Source of the DNA: Arthrobacter_B sp038069765
GTDB lineage: Bacteria > Actinomycetota > Actinomycetes > Actinomycetales > Micrococcaceae
DNA length: 64,000 nt
Reading direction: 5' to 3'
Assembly (NCBI RefSeq): GCF_038069765.1
Contig: NZ_JBBPFS010000001.1
Coordinates: forward strand, 496,001-560,000
The notes under the pieces: model-generated
Databases searched by the model: none
The model's input: the letters and a program-made list of their open reading frames with translations, nothing else
What the model was told of the DNA's origin: nothing
Shown: piece after piece, positions 34,289 to 41,469 of the stretch
Position numbering within the stretch: the stretch's first letter is position 1
Layout: every line of letters starts with the position of its first letter
Position numbers and translations under genes: made by a program

Positions 34289-35344
34289 GTGAAGCAAGAC
34301 ATCCGTGGCTTCCTGGCGGTCCCTGCCGGCCGCGGGCACCGGTTCCCCGCTGTGCGGGTGGCCGCAGGGATGCTGATTCCGCTGCTGGTACTGATTCTGC
34401 TGGGCCGCACCGATCTCACGATGTGTGCCATCTTCGGGTCGCTCACCGGAGTTTTCGGCCGCTCGGAACCGCACTGGCGGAGGCTTCGCCATCAAGCCCA
34501 GTCCGGCGTGCTGATGTGCCTGACCGTGGTGGCCGGAGTCTCCATGTCCGTTGCCGGGCACGGCGACTGGGAGCTGGTTGCTGCCGCCACCGTTGTCGCC
34601 ATGGTCATCTCGGTGGCTGCGGACTTCCTGCGCATCAGGCCCGCCGGTCCCTTTACCTACATCTTCGCGTTTACCGCCACCGCCGCCGCTCCTTTTGCGG
34701 GATCCGTCGGTGAAGCTGCCCTGGCCGTCTCCGGAAGCGCCGCAACCGCGGTCCTGCTGGGGATCGCCGGCCGGCTCCATGCCCGCCGCCACACCCCGGT
34801 CCTGCTGCGGCAGCAGGTTCCGCCGCCGGAAGCAGCACGAATCCTCGCCCACTCGGGACGGTACGCCGCCGCCGTCGCCGGCGCCGGTTCACTGGCACTG
34901 CTTCTGGGGCCGGGACACAGCTACTGGGCGATGCTCGCGGCCTGCGCACCGATTGCCGCAGCAGATGCCGCGCACGCTCCGGCCAGGGCCAGCCACTTCA
35001 TCCTGGGAACGTACGGCGGCGTTCTGCTCTCCGCCCTGCTGCTGCAACCGGGATGGAGTCCGGTGCAACTGGCAGTCCTCCTGGCACTGCTGCAGTTCGG
35101 CGGCGAGGTGTATGTCATCAGGCACTACGGGCTCGCCATGGTCTTCCTGACACCCGTGGCGCTGCTGATGACCGGCTTTGTCTCCGTCCAGCCGGTCTGG
35201 GAGCTGACCGTGGACCGGGCCGTTGAGACCACCATCGGCGCGCTGGTCGCCGTCGTCGTGATTCTGCTGACGACGGGCCGCGGCGCGGAACGGGTGAAGA
35301 AGCTGTTGCGGCGGCCAGCCCCGGCCGCGCCGGATCGGCAGTAG
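34289..35344 (+). CDS. FUSC family membrane protein
   Basis: A 351-residue membrane protein built of two hydrophobic blocks (residues about 20-155 and 190-335) separated by a polar stretch, the layout of FUSC / aromatic-acid-exporter-like proteins. LLGPGHSYWAMLAACAPI near residue 207 is the second-block signature of this family. The distant relatives AaeB and YccS are linked to efflux of aromatic acids or to envelope functions, but no substrate can be given. The start is GTG with AAAGG about 11 nt upstream. The gene stands alone between the hrpB remnant and the two-component system, with an 87-bp gap to the latter. Confidence 0.83.
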   Translation: MKQDIRGFLAVPAGRGHRFPAVRVAAGMLIPLLVLILLGRTDLTMCAIFGSLTGVFGRSEPHWRRLRHQAQSGVLMCLTVVAGVSMSVAGHGDWELVAAATVVAMVISVAADFLRIRPAGPFTYIFAFTATAAAPFAGSVGEAALAVSGSAATAVLLGIAGRLHARRHTPVLLRQQVPPPEAARILAHSGRYAAAVAGAGSLALLLGPGHSYWAMLAACAPIAAADAAHAPARASHFILGTYGGVLLSALLLQPGWSPVQLAVLLALLQFGGEVYVIRHYGLAMVFLTPVALLMTGFVSVQPVWELTVDRAVETTIGALVAVVVILLTTGRGAERVKKLLRRPAPAAPDRQ

Positions 35345-35431
35345 GCGGCCGAGCCGCTGATTCCGCCGTGAGAGCTCCCTGCGGCCGGCGGGCCCGGGTG
35401 TTTGGGCGAGCCCGCGGCTAGACTTTCGGGC

Positions 35432-36100
35432 ATGACGGACCGTCCCCGGATCCTGGTCGTGGAAGATGACCGCAGCCTGGCGCGGATGCTGGCGGAGCTC
35501 CTGGAATCCGAAGGCTATGCAGTGACGGTGGCCTTCGACGGACAGCGGGCCCTGCACGAGGGGCTGACCCACCCGTTCGATGTCCTCCTGCTGGACCGCG
35601 GACTGCCGGCCATCGAGGGGCTCGATGTCCTGGCCCGGCTGCGCAGCCGGGGCATCTACGTGCCCGCGCTGGTGCTATCCGCTCTGGGAAACCCGGCGGA
35701 CCGGGTGGAAGGCCTGGACCGCGGCGCCGAGGACTATCTGGCCAAGCCCTTCGACATTGACGAACTGCTGGCCCGGCTCCGGGTGCTGCGGCGCCGGAAT
35801 GTTCCCCGCACGCCTGCCCTGCCCGTGCCCGGCGGAGTCCTGGATACCACCGGACGTACCGTGACCACCGACTCGGGCGAGGTGGTGGTCCTCTCCGACC
35901 GCGAAGGTGCCCTCCTGGAACAGCTGGCACGCCGCCCCGCGCAGGTCTTTCCGCGCGCTGACCTCCTGGACGCCGTGTTCCCGGACGCGGACGACGACGG
36001 CGTGGTGGACACGTACGTCCACTACCTTCGGCGGAAGCTGGGCAAGGGCATCGTGCTGACGGTGCGCGGCATCGGATACCGGCTCGGAGCTCGGACGTGA
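35432..36100 (+). CDS. OmpR family response regulator
   Basis: A 222-residue response regulator. The receiver (1-120) has the acidic pair at residues 11-13, phosphoacceptor Asp55 in VLLLDRGLP, the Ser/Thr switch in VLSALG and Lys in AKPFD. The C-terminal OmpR/PhoB winged helix (130-222) ends with the usual VRGIGYRLG. Its stop overlaps the kinase start by four bases (GTGA), so the two are co-translated. The start is ATG at the receiver boundary; a 10-codon longer frame lacks support. A direct repeat with 11-bp period downstream of the kinase gene is a candidate binding site. Confidence 0.94.
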   Translation: MTDRPRILVVEDDRSLARMLAELLESEGYAVTVAFDGQRALHEGLTHPFDVLLLDRGLPAIEGLDVLARLRSRGIYVPALVLSALGNPADRVEGLDRGAEDYLAKPFDIDELLARLRVLRRRNVPRTPALPVPGGVLDTTGRTVTTDSGEVVVLSDREGALLEQLARRPAQVFPRADLLDAVFPDADDDGVVDTYVHYLRRKLGKGIVLTVRGIGYRLGART

Positions 36101-37470
36101 AGCACCCCGGGGGCAACCCGGAAGATGCCGAGCTGACGCGCGCGTCGCTGCGCTTGGCCGTCCAGTTCACGGTCCTGGTTGTGGTGCTGCTGGGCCTGGC
36201 CGCGGGGCTGGTGTACGGACTGGTATCCACGCAGACCCGGGAAGCTGCGGAACAGACACTGTCCTCGGCCGCACAGTCCGATTCTCCGCGGGAGGCTCCG
36301 CTGGATGTCTTCCTGGCCGTGTACGACGACGGCCGGCTGGCTGTTTCCCGCAACATGCCTTCGGGGCTGCCGGATGAGGAGGCGCTGGCCGAAGTGGCTG
36401 AGACCGGCGTCGCCCGCCGGGATACCGTGACCGCCGGGGACCGCACCTACGAGGTCCTGACCACCCGCCGCGGCCGCGACGTAGTCCAGGCGGCCGTTGA
36501 CACGCGTGAATCCACCGAACAGCTCCGGCGCCTGGCCGTGGCACTGGTGGTTTCCGTGGCGGCGGCGGGGCTGGTGGCCGGAGCGGTCTCTGCCCTGGCG
36601 GCGCGCGCAGCGATGCGTCCCATGGCCGAAGCGCTGGCGCTGCAGCGCCGTTTTGTTGCGGACGCCAGCCACGAACTGCGGACTCCGCTGACGCTGCTCA
36701 GCACCCGGGCGCAGCTGCTGCGGCGCCGGCTCGTGTCCGACGCCGCCGGGCCGGCGCCCCAATCCAACGCTGACGGCAGCGGGGGCCGGCCGGACCAGGA
36801 AGCGGTGCAGGCGGCCGACGACGTCGTGGCCGACACCAAGGTGCTGACCGGGATTCTGGAGGACCTGCTGATGGCTGCCGATCCCCGGCAGACCGGGCCG
36901 GCGGAACCGGTGAACCTGGTTGTGCTGGCGGAATCAGCGGTGGCGTCGCTGCAGCCCGAAGCCAGGCGCCGCGATCTGTTCCTGGAGCTGGATACTCCGG
37001 CGCCGGAGGTTATTGTTCTCGGCGGTCAGTTTGCCCTGCAGCGGATCTTCACGGCTCTGGGGGCCAACGCGTTGGACTATGCCAGATCACTCGTGCGGGT
37101 TTCCGTGCGACCCAGCGGCAGGGAAGCAGTGATCAGGGTTATGGACGACGGTCCCGGCTTTCCACCCGGATTCAGCCGGCAGGCCTTCGAACGGTTCGCC
37201 TCTACCCGGAACCAGGCCCGGAAGCCAGCCGGGGACCCCGCCGAAAAGGATGGCCGAACCGCTGAATCGGGACCGTCGCGCGGCGTAGAAACGTCAGCAG
37301 AGCCGCGGCACTACGGGTTGGGCTTGGCCCTGGTCGCAGAAATAGCATCCCGTTACGGCGGCAGCGTCCGCGCACTGCCTGCCGCGGGCGGTGCGGGCGG
37401 AGCGGGCGGTGCGGGCGGAGCGGGCGGAGTGGTGGAAGTCCGGCTGCCGCTGGCCGGAAAGCGGCCCTAA
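36097..37470 (+). CDS. Sensor histidine kinase
   Basis: A 457-residue membrane kinase. TM1 spans about 23-45 and TM2 about 146-168, with an extracytoplasmic sensor region of about 100 residues between them. His192 lies in the DASHELRTPLT box. The ATPase domain is recognisable by GANALDYA (N box), DDGPGFP (G1) and HYGLGLAL (G2). The last 40 residues contain an Ala-Gly-Gly repeat. The start is GTG within a GTGA overlap with the regulator gene. The stimulus is unknown; the acidic membrane-anchored protein encoded 68 bp downstream is a plausible accessory or target. Confidence 0.94.
   Translation: MKHPGGNPEDAELTRASLRLAVQFTVLVVVLLGLAAGLVYGLVSTQTREAAEQTLSSAAQSDSPREAPLDVFLAVYDDGRLAVSRNMPSGLPDEEALAEVAETGVARRDTVTAGDRTYEVLTTRRGRDVVQAAVDTRESTEQLRRLAVALVVSVAAAGLVAGAVSALAARAAMRPMAEALALQRRFVADASHELRTPLTLLSTRAQLLRRRLVSDAAGPAPQSNADGSGGRPDQEAVQAADDVVADTKVLTGILEDLLMAADPRQTGPAEPVNLVVLAESAVASLQPEARRRDLFLELDTPAPEVIVLGGQFALQRIFTALGANALDYARSLVRVSVRPSGREAVIRVMDDGPGFPPGFSRQAFERFASTRNQARKPAGDPAEKDGRTAESGPSRGVETSAEPRHYGLGLALVAEIASRYGGSVRALPAAGGAGGAGGAGGAGGVVEVRLPLAGKRP
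37384..37428 (+). repeat. 9-bp in-frame tandem repeat in the kinase gene
   Basis: Five units of GCGGGCGGT or GCGGGCGGA in tandem, encoding an Ala-Gly-Gly run near the kinase C-terminus. Length changes would stay in frame. Confidence 0.9.
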
Positions 37471-37486
37471 GAATCCTCGAAGAATC
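37469..37486 (+). promoter_or_regulatory. Candidate OmpR-type direct repeat
   Basis: AAGAATC repeated with a 4-bp gap (37469-37475 and 37480-37486), i.e. an 11-bp period. It starts within the kinase stop codon and ends about 50 bp before the acidic protein gene. OmpR-family regulators commonly bind direct repeats at this spacing. Confidence 0.5.
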
Positions 37487-37538
37487 TGATCCGAAAATGG
37501 ATGCGTAAGCAACCCACTATTCGGAGGTGAAAACCACT

Positions 37539-38045
37539 ATGGCAATCCGGGACAAGGCCAGGGGACCGCTTGGCTGGATTCTCGGCGTCGTCGGGGCCCT
37601 GGCACTGCTGGTTGGTTCTTTCTTCGCCGGCATGGCTACCGCGGATTCCCCGGCGGATCAGGAACAGGCCTCGGTGACCGAGCAGCAGGACGAGGGCACG
37701 GAGAACAACACCGAGACGGAAGACTCGGACACCAGGCCCGACCGCGGTCCGCGTTCCGACGAAGACAACGGCGGTTCGGACTCTGAGGCGGACGCCGACA
37801 GCGAACCGGATGCGGATGACCGTGATGAGAAGTCCGGCGAGAAGCCGGACAAGGGCTCCCGGGACAGCGACACTGAGATGGGCCGCCCGGACCAGGACCA
37901 GGACGCGGATCAGGGCCGGCACGGACACCATGACGGCCACCGCGGCGGCGGCAACGGTCCGGACGACGACGGCGGGCCAGGCGCCGATAACGACGGCCGC
38001 GCGGAGGAGGACGACGCCCGGGAACAGGACGAGCCTGCCGCCTGA
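37539..38045 (+). CDS. Membrane-anchored, extremely acidic hypothetical protein
   Basis: A 168-residue protein with one N-terminal TM segment (about residues 10-35, GWILGVVGALALLVGSFFAGM) and a long Asp/Glu/Gly/Gln-rich tail that should lie outside the membrane. The tail contains a His cluster (RHGHHDGHRGGG, about 127-138). There is no lipobox and no globular domain. The start is the ATG behind GGAGGTG at 8-nt spacing; the GTG inside that ribosome binding site is rejected. It follows the two-component pair by 68 bp, with the direct repeat between, so it may be a regulated target or a sensor accessory. Divalent-cation binding is plausible from composition only. Confidence 0.7.
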   Translation: MAIRDKARGPLGWILGVVGALALLVGSFFAGMATADSPADQEQASVTEQQDEGTENNTETEDSDTRPDRGPRSDEDNGGSDSEADADSEPDADDRDEKSGEKPDKGSRDSDTEMGRPDQDQDADQGRHGHHDGHRGGGNGPDDDGGPGADNDGRAEEDDAREQDEPAA

Positions 38046-38114
38046 GGACCGTCAGACCCAAAGGCAGCCAACTCCATCCAGACCGCCAACTGAACAAAAG
38101 CCAGCTGAACGAGA

Positions 38115-38169
38115 ATTCAACTGAGACATTCCAACTGAGACATTCCAACTGGGACATTCCAACTGGGAC
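38115..38169. repeat. 14-bp tandem repeat
   Basis: Four head-to-tail units of ATTCCAACTGAGAC or ATTCCAACTGGGAC; the first is 13 bp. Further decayed CAACTGAAC copies lie just upstream. Located in the 3' region after the acidic protein gene and before the terminator. Confidence 0.85.
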
Positions 38170-38172
38170 GAG

Positions 38173-38209
38173 AAAAGGAACGCCCGGCCAATGGCCGGGC
38201 GTTCCTTTT
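38173..38209. terminator. Strong bidirectional intrinsic terminator
   Basis: A perfect 18-bp inverted repeat (AAAAGGAACGCCCGGCCA and its complement around one base) with an A-run on the left and a T-run on the right. It can terminate both the acidic protein transcript (plus) and the LysM-NlpC transcript (minus). Confidence 0.9.
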
Positions 38210-38271
38210 GGTTTCACCGAAGGTTTGGGACGTTCGCTTCCCGCCCCTGCGGTAAATCTAGTGCTGCGTGA

Positions 38272-39147
38272 TTACGCTACGCGGTAGTACGCGGCACCGG
38301 AACCGACGTTAGCGCTCTGCTGAACAGTCTGGTTGCCGTTCCATCCGCTGTGGATGGCTTGGCCGTCGCCGATGTAGATAGCGATGTGGGCAAAGCCCAT
38401 GCCGCCGTCGGCGTAGTAGATGATGTCGCCGGGCATCGGGTCAGAGACCGGGGTTCCGTAGGCAGCAAGCTGCGCGGGGGCCAGGTCGCCAACTGAGTGG
38501 CCTGCTGCCCGGAGGGCAACTTCCACCAGCACGGTGCAGTCCTGCATTGCACCCATCTGGGAGAAGGCGGAGTTCAGCATGGTCTGGTTGGTGCCGGTAA
38601 CAGCTGCGCCGGCTGCGGGAGCAGGAGTCACCGAGGAGGCCTGGGTGCTGATGCTGCCGAAGTCTGCAGTCTCTGCAGCGGCGGCCGGAGCGGCGTAAGC
38701 AGCTGCCGGTGCAGCTGCAGCAACGGGAGCTGCTGCTGCGGCGCCGCCGGCGTACGTGATGACGTCACCGGGGTAGATGATGGATTCCAGCGCAAGGCCG
38801 TTCTGCGCCAGGATGTCGTTCAGGTTGACGCCGTATGTGGCGGCAATCTTGCCGAGCGTGTCGCCGGCCTGAACAACGTGGGTGGAGCCCGAAGCTGCGG
38901 GAGCTGCTGCCGGAGCGGCAGCAGGAGCAGCAACGGCGGCAGGTGCGCTGTAGGACTCGGCTGAGTCGTTGGCGATGACACCGGCAGAAGCCGGAGCTGC
39001 CATGCCGAGCATCAGGCCGGAACCTGCTGCCACAACGGCAGCGGTGCTGCCGATGGTGCGTGCTTTGCCGCTGGTGGAGTTCGCAATTGCGGCCCACATT
39101 CCGGCGGTCTCGGCACGGTGGCGTCCACGAGTGTTATTGAAAGACAT
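38272..39147 (-). CDS. Secreted LysM and NlpC/P60-type cell-wall hydrolase
   Basis: A 291-residue secreted protein. A signal peptide with a long, basic N-region (to about residue 37) and Ala-rich h-region ends at AAPASA-G near residue 55. A LysM domain (about 88-135; HVVQAGDTLGKIAATYGV...IIYPGDVI) binds peptidoglycan, followed by an Ala/Pro linker. The NlpC/P60 domain (about 188-291) has Cys in AMQDCTVLVEVAL and His in GFAHIAIYIGDG plus a second His, the usual Cys-His-His set for cutting the D-Glu-DAP/Lys stem bond. It is preceded by a c-di-AMP riboswitch-like leader; the ribosome binding site GGGAGAGG lies 7 nt upstream of the ATG. Confidence 0.93.
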   Translation of the reverse strand: MSFNNTRGRHRAETAGMWAAIANSTSGKARTIGSTAAVVAAGSGLMLGMAAPASAGVIANDSAESYSAPAAVAAPAAAPAAAPAASGSTHVVQAGDTLGKIAATYGVNLNDILAQNGLALESIIYPGDVITYAGGAAAAAPVAAAAPAAAYAAPAAAAETADFGSISTQASSVTPAPAAGAAVTGTNQTMLNSAFSQMGAMQDCTVLVEVALRAAGHSVGDLAPAQLAAYGTPVSDPMPGDIIYYADGGMGFAHIAIYIGDGQAIHSGWNGNQTVQQSANVGSGAAYYRVA

Positions 39148-39150
39148 TGA

Positions 39151-39335
39151 GTTACCTCTCCCGATACCTGCGAGGTGAGCTGTCGGATGCGGATGGGAGT
39201 CACCCGGTCAGCCGTAGAAAATCTTTGGCTGACTTAACCCCAAGGATTCAAAGGAACCCGTTTGTGGTTCCCCCGCCTCTGCCGAAGTGTGAATATCTGT
39301 GGACCTTGGCCAGCGGCAGAGCTAGGTAACAAGCC
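39151..39335 (-). ncRNA. ydaO/yuaA-type c-di-AMP riboswitch leader
   Basis: Leader of the LysM-NlpC gene on the minus strand. Conserved elements in order are GGGGGAACC, a spacer with CGGGTTCC, TTGGGGTTAA and near the 3' end CCGACAGCTCACCTCGCAGGTAT, which fit the family pattern for actinobacterial cell-wall hydrolase genes. The outermost helix GTTACCT / AGGTAAC (39330-39324 with 39157-39151) overlaps the GAGAGG ribosome binding site, so a switch at translation initiation is plausible. Confidence 0.82.
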
Positions 39336-39496
39336 AAGGGAGCCGCTTCAGATAACGGCACGACCACTACGCTACAAGACGATTACGGGAGGATAACTAT
39401 TTAGTAACGGACCTCGCAGTACCGTGTGAGTGGCGCCTCTTTATGCTAGGCGTGGGCCGTGACACTATGGGCCGCGCCTGCGCCTCTCCGGTCCGG

Positions 39497-40099
39497 TTAG
39501 TTCGTCTGGCGGATCACGTTGGCAACGGCGAAGTTGCCGAATCCCTGCAGGAGGTCGCCGGGCGCCAGCCTCACATCGCGCGCCATTCCCGCGCCCTTCA
39601 GAACGGCACCGCGCTTCTCCGGCGGGCTGGACCGGTAATCCCCGCCGTCGGCAAGGACCACGGAATCAGCCTCGACAGCTCCCAGGATCTGCGAGCCGGA
39701 ACCGAGCACGGACCGCCCCGTCACCACGGGGCCGTTAGCCAGCCGGGCGCTGTCGCCGACCGCAACGGCATCTGCCCGGCCGGCTTTGAGCTGCACGCTG
39801 CCGGGGCCCAGCGTAATGTCGGACCCCAAAAGGATCATCCCGCCGTGTTCGGCGGAGACATAAGCCCCCGGGTAAAAGACATTGCGGTGGCCGATCACGC
39901 AGGAGCTCTCATTGTCGGCCTGAAGTACGACGCCGGGATAAAAAACATTTCCTTCGCCCAGCTGTACTTTTGCGGAAATCAGCGTTGATGACGGATCCAG
40001 GATCTGCTGCGTAGTACAAAGCTGCAGAACTTCCGCGACGGTGAGGAATCCAAAATCCTGGCGAATACTGTCGGCATCTGTTCGCTGAGGAGCTGGCAT
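39497..40099 (-). CDS. Left-handed beta-helix (hexapeptide repeat-like) protein
   Basis: A 200-residue protein whose middle (about 40-180) has repeated V/I-x-G-x-x-x and hydrophobic turns (LGEGNVFYPGVVLQ, IGHRNVFYPGAYVS, LLGSDITLGPGSVQL, VTGRSVLGSGSQILG), the pattern of left-handed beta-helix acyltransferases and nucleotidyltransferases such as carbonic-anhydrase-like or sugar O-acetyltransferase proteins. No catalytic His of the LbH acetyltransferases can be assigned, so enzymatic activity is uncertain. The start used is the ATG with the purine-rich AAAGAGAAG upstream; an ATG 21 nt earlier is an alternative. No operon partners are evident. Confidence 0.72.
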   Translation of the reverse strand: MPAPQRTDADSIRQDFGFLTVAEVLQLCTTQQILDPSSTLISAKVQLGEGNVFYPGVVLQADNESSCVIGHRNVFYPGAYVSAEHGGMILLGSDITLGPGSVQLKAGRADAVAVGDSARLANGPVVTGRSVLGSGSQILGAVEADSVVLADGGDYRSSPPEKRGAVLKGAGMARDVRLAPGDLLQGFGNFAVANVIRQTN

Positions 40100-40318
40100 C
40101 TTCTTCTCTTTCTTCGTCATCTGGCCGGAACGCAAAGATCAGCGGGAACCGGGAGCACTCCTAGCCTACCCGCCCCTGCGCGTGCGCCGCCGCTTGGGAA
40201 CCCCGGGGAGTGCGGGCAGCGCGCAAATTTCATACACCAGACTCATATCGTGCTTAGGACCTAATGCGCCATGATGGGACCGGGAAAAACATTTACCGGA
40301 CGGGTAGGGAATGCGCGC

Positions 40319-40828
40319 ATGAGCCAAAGAGCCGCCGGGACGGTTTTGGAGACCGCGCAACTCACTCTGGAACCGCTGCACCCGGAGCATGCTCCGGAAA
40401 TGGTGCAGGTCCTGGCACCTCCGGGACTTTATGAATTCACCGGCGGACTGCCGCCCGGCCTGGAAGTGCTGACTCACCGCTACATCCTCCAATCAGGCGG
40501 AGATCCGTCGGGGGCACAATTATGGTTGAACTGGGTTTTCCGGACTCGGAATACCGGATCCGCCGCGGGTTTTGTCCAGGCAACGGTCGATGCCGGCAGC
40601 TCGACGGCGGATCTCGCCTGGGTAGTGGGTGAGGAACATCAGGGTCGAGGCTATGCCACGGAAGCAGCGCAGGCCATGGTGGACTGGCTCATCCGGCAGG
40701 GCGTGGTCCGGTTTTCCGCCAGCATCCACCCCGCAAACGTTCCCTCCGCCGCGGTAGCCGCCCGTCTTGGGCTCACACGCACCGGCCTGCTTGATCCGGA
40801 CGGTGAGGAGATCTGGAAGCTGAACTAG
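40319..40828 (+). CDS. GNAT family N-acetyltransferase
   Basis: A 169-residue acetyl-CoA-dependent acetyltransferase of the RimJ/RimL-like Acetyltransf_3 group. The acetyl-CoA pyrophosphate loop is EEHQGRGYATEAAQAMVDWL (near residue 105), preceded by WVVG and followed by HPANVPSAAVAARLGLTRTG, the conserved Asn of this group. The substrate is unknown: an N-terminal amine, antibiotic or small molecule are all possible. The start is ATG with GGGTAGGG about 9 nt upstream; a 16-codon longer frame is rejected. Its stop shares the tetranucleotide CTAG with the convergent response-regulator gene, each using it as TAG. Confidence 0.88.
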   Translation: MSQRAAGTVLETAQLTLEPLHPEHAPEMVQVLAPPGLYEFTGGLPPGLEVLTHRYILQSGGDPSGAQLWLNWVFRTRNTGSAAGFVQATVDAGSSTADLAWVVGEEHQGRGYATEAAQAMVDWLIRQGVVRFSASIHPANVPSAAVAARLGLTRTGLLDPDGEEIWKLN

Positions 40829-41469
40829 GACCGCAGGTACGCCAGGGTGGCGAGGACCCGGCGGTGGCCACTGTCTGACTGGGCCAGCCCCAGCTTCGCA
40901 AAGATATTGCCGATGTGCTTGCTGACAGCAGTCTCCGAAACGGAAATGGCCGAAGCAATGGCCGTGTTGCCCAGCCCCTCGGCAACCAGTCCCAGAACTT
41001 CGAACTCCCGGGGAGTCAGGGACCTGATGGGGTCCCGGGTGCTGCGCCGGCTGAACAGCTGGGCGATGACTTCTGGATCCATCACCGTTCCCCCGGAGGA
41101 TACGCGCCGCAGGCCGTCAACAAATTCCCCGACGTTGCCCACGCGTTCCTTCAGCAGGTAGCCCACACCCTGGGCCCCGGAGGCCAGCAGCCTGCTGGCG
41201 TAGCGGTCCTCAACGTAGGCGGAAAGGACCAGAACGGGAAAGTCGGGCACCCGCGCACGCAACTCCAGGGCTGCTTTCAGCCCTTCGTTGGTGAAGGTGG
41301 GCGGCATGCGCACATCCAGCACCGCACCGTCTGCCCCGCCCGGCTCGAAGGCTGCCAGCAGGTCATCGGCGTTGTCCCAGGAACCCACGACGTCGAATCC
41401 TTCGCCCCGGAGCAGCAGTTCCAGTCCGGCGCGCAGCAGCGCATCATCCTCGGCTATTAGAAGGCGCAC
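40825..41469 (-). CDS. NarL/LuxR family response regulator
   Basis: A 214-residue response regulator. The receiver domain (1-120) has acidic residues at 7-9, phosphoacceptor Asp52 in AVLDVRMPP, Ser in VLSAYVE and Lys in YLLKERV. The C-terminal LuxR helix-turn-helix (150-210) reads LTPREFEVLGLVAEGLGNTAIAS...VSKHIGNIFAKLGL. The start is GTG and lies 13 bp inside the end of the kinase gene, so the two are co-translated. The likely target is the divergent ABC exporter operon, where an 18-bp palindrome is found. Tail-to-tail with the GNAT gene. Confidence 0.94.
   Translation of the reverse strand: MRLLIAEDDALLRAGLELLLRGEGFDVVGSWDNADDLLAAFEPGGADGAVLDVRMPPTFTNEGLKAALELRARVPDFPVLVLSAYVEDRYASRLLASGAQGVGYLLKERVGNVGEFVDGLRRVSSGGTVMDPEVIAQLFSRRSTRDPIRSLTPREFEVLGLVAEGLGNTAIASAISVSETAVSKHIGNIFAKLGLAQSDSGHRRVLATLAYLRS

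Noticed and set aside
38115..38169. Possible CRISPR array
   Set aside because: Repeats are contiguous 13-14 bp units without spacers, and no cas gene is present in the window.
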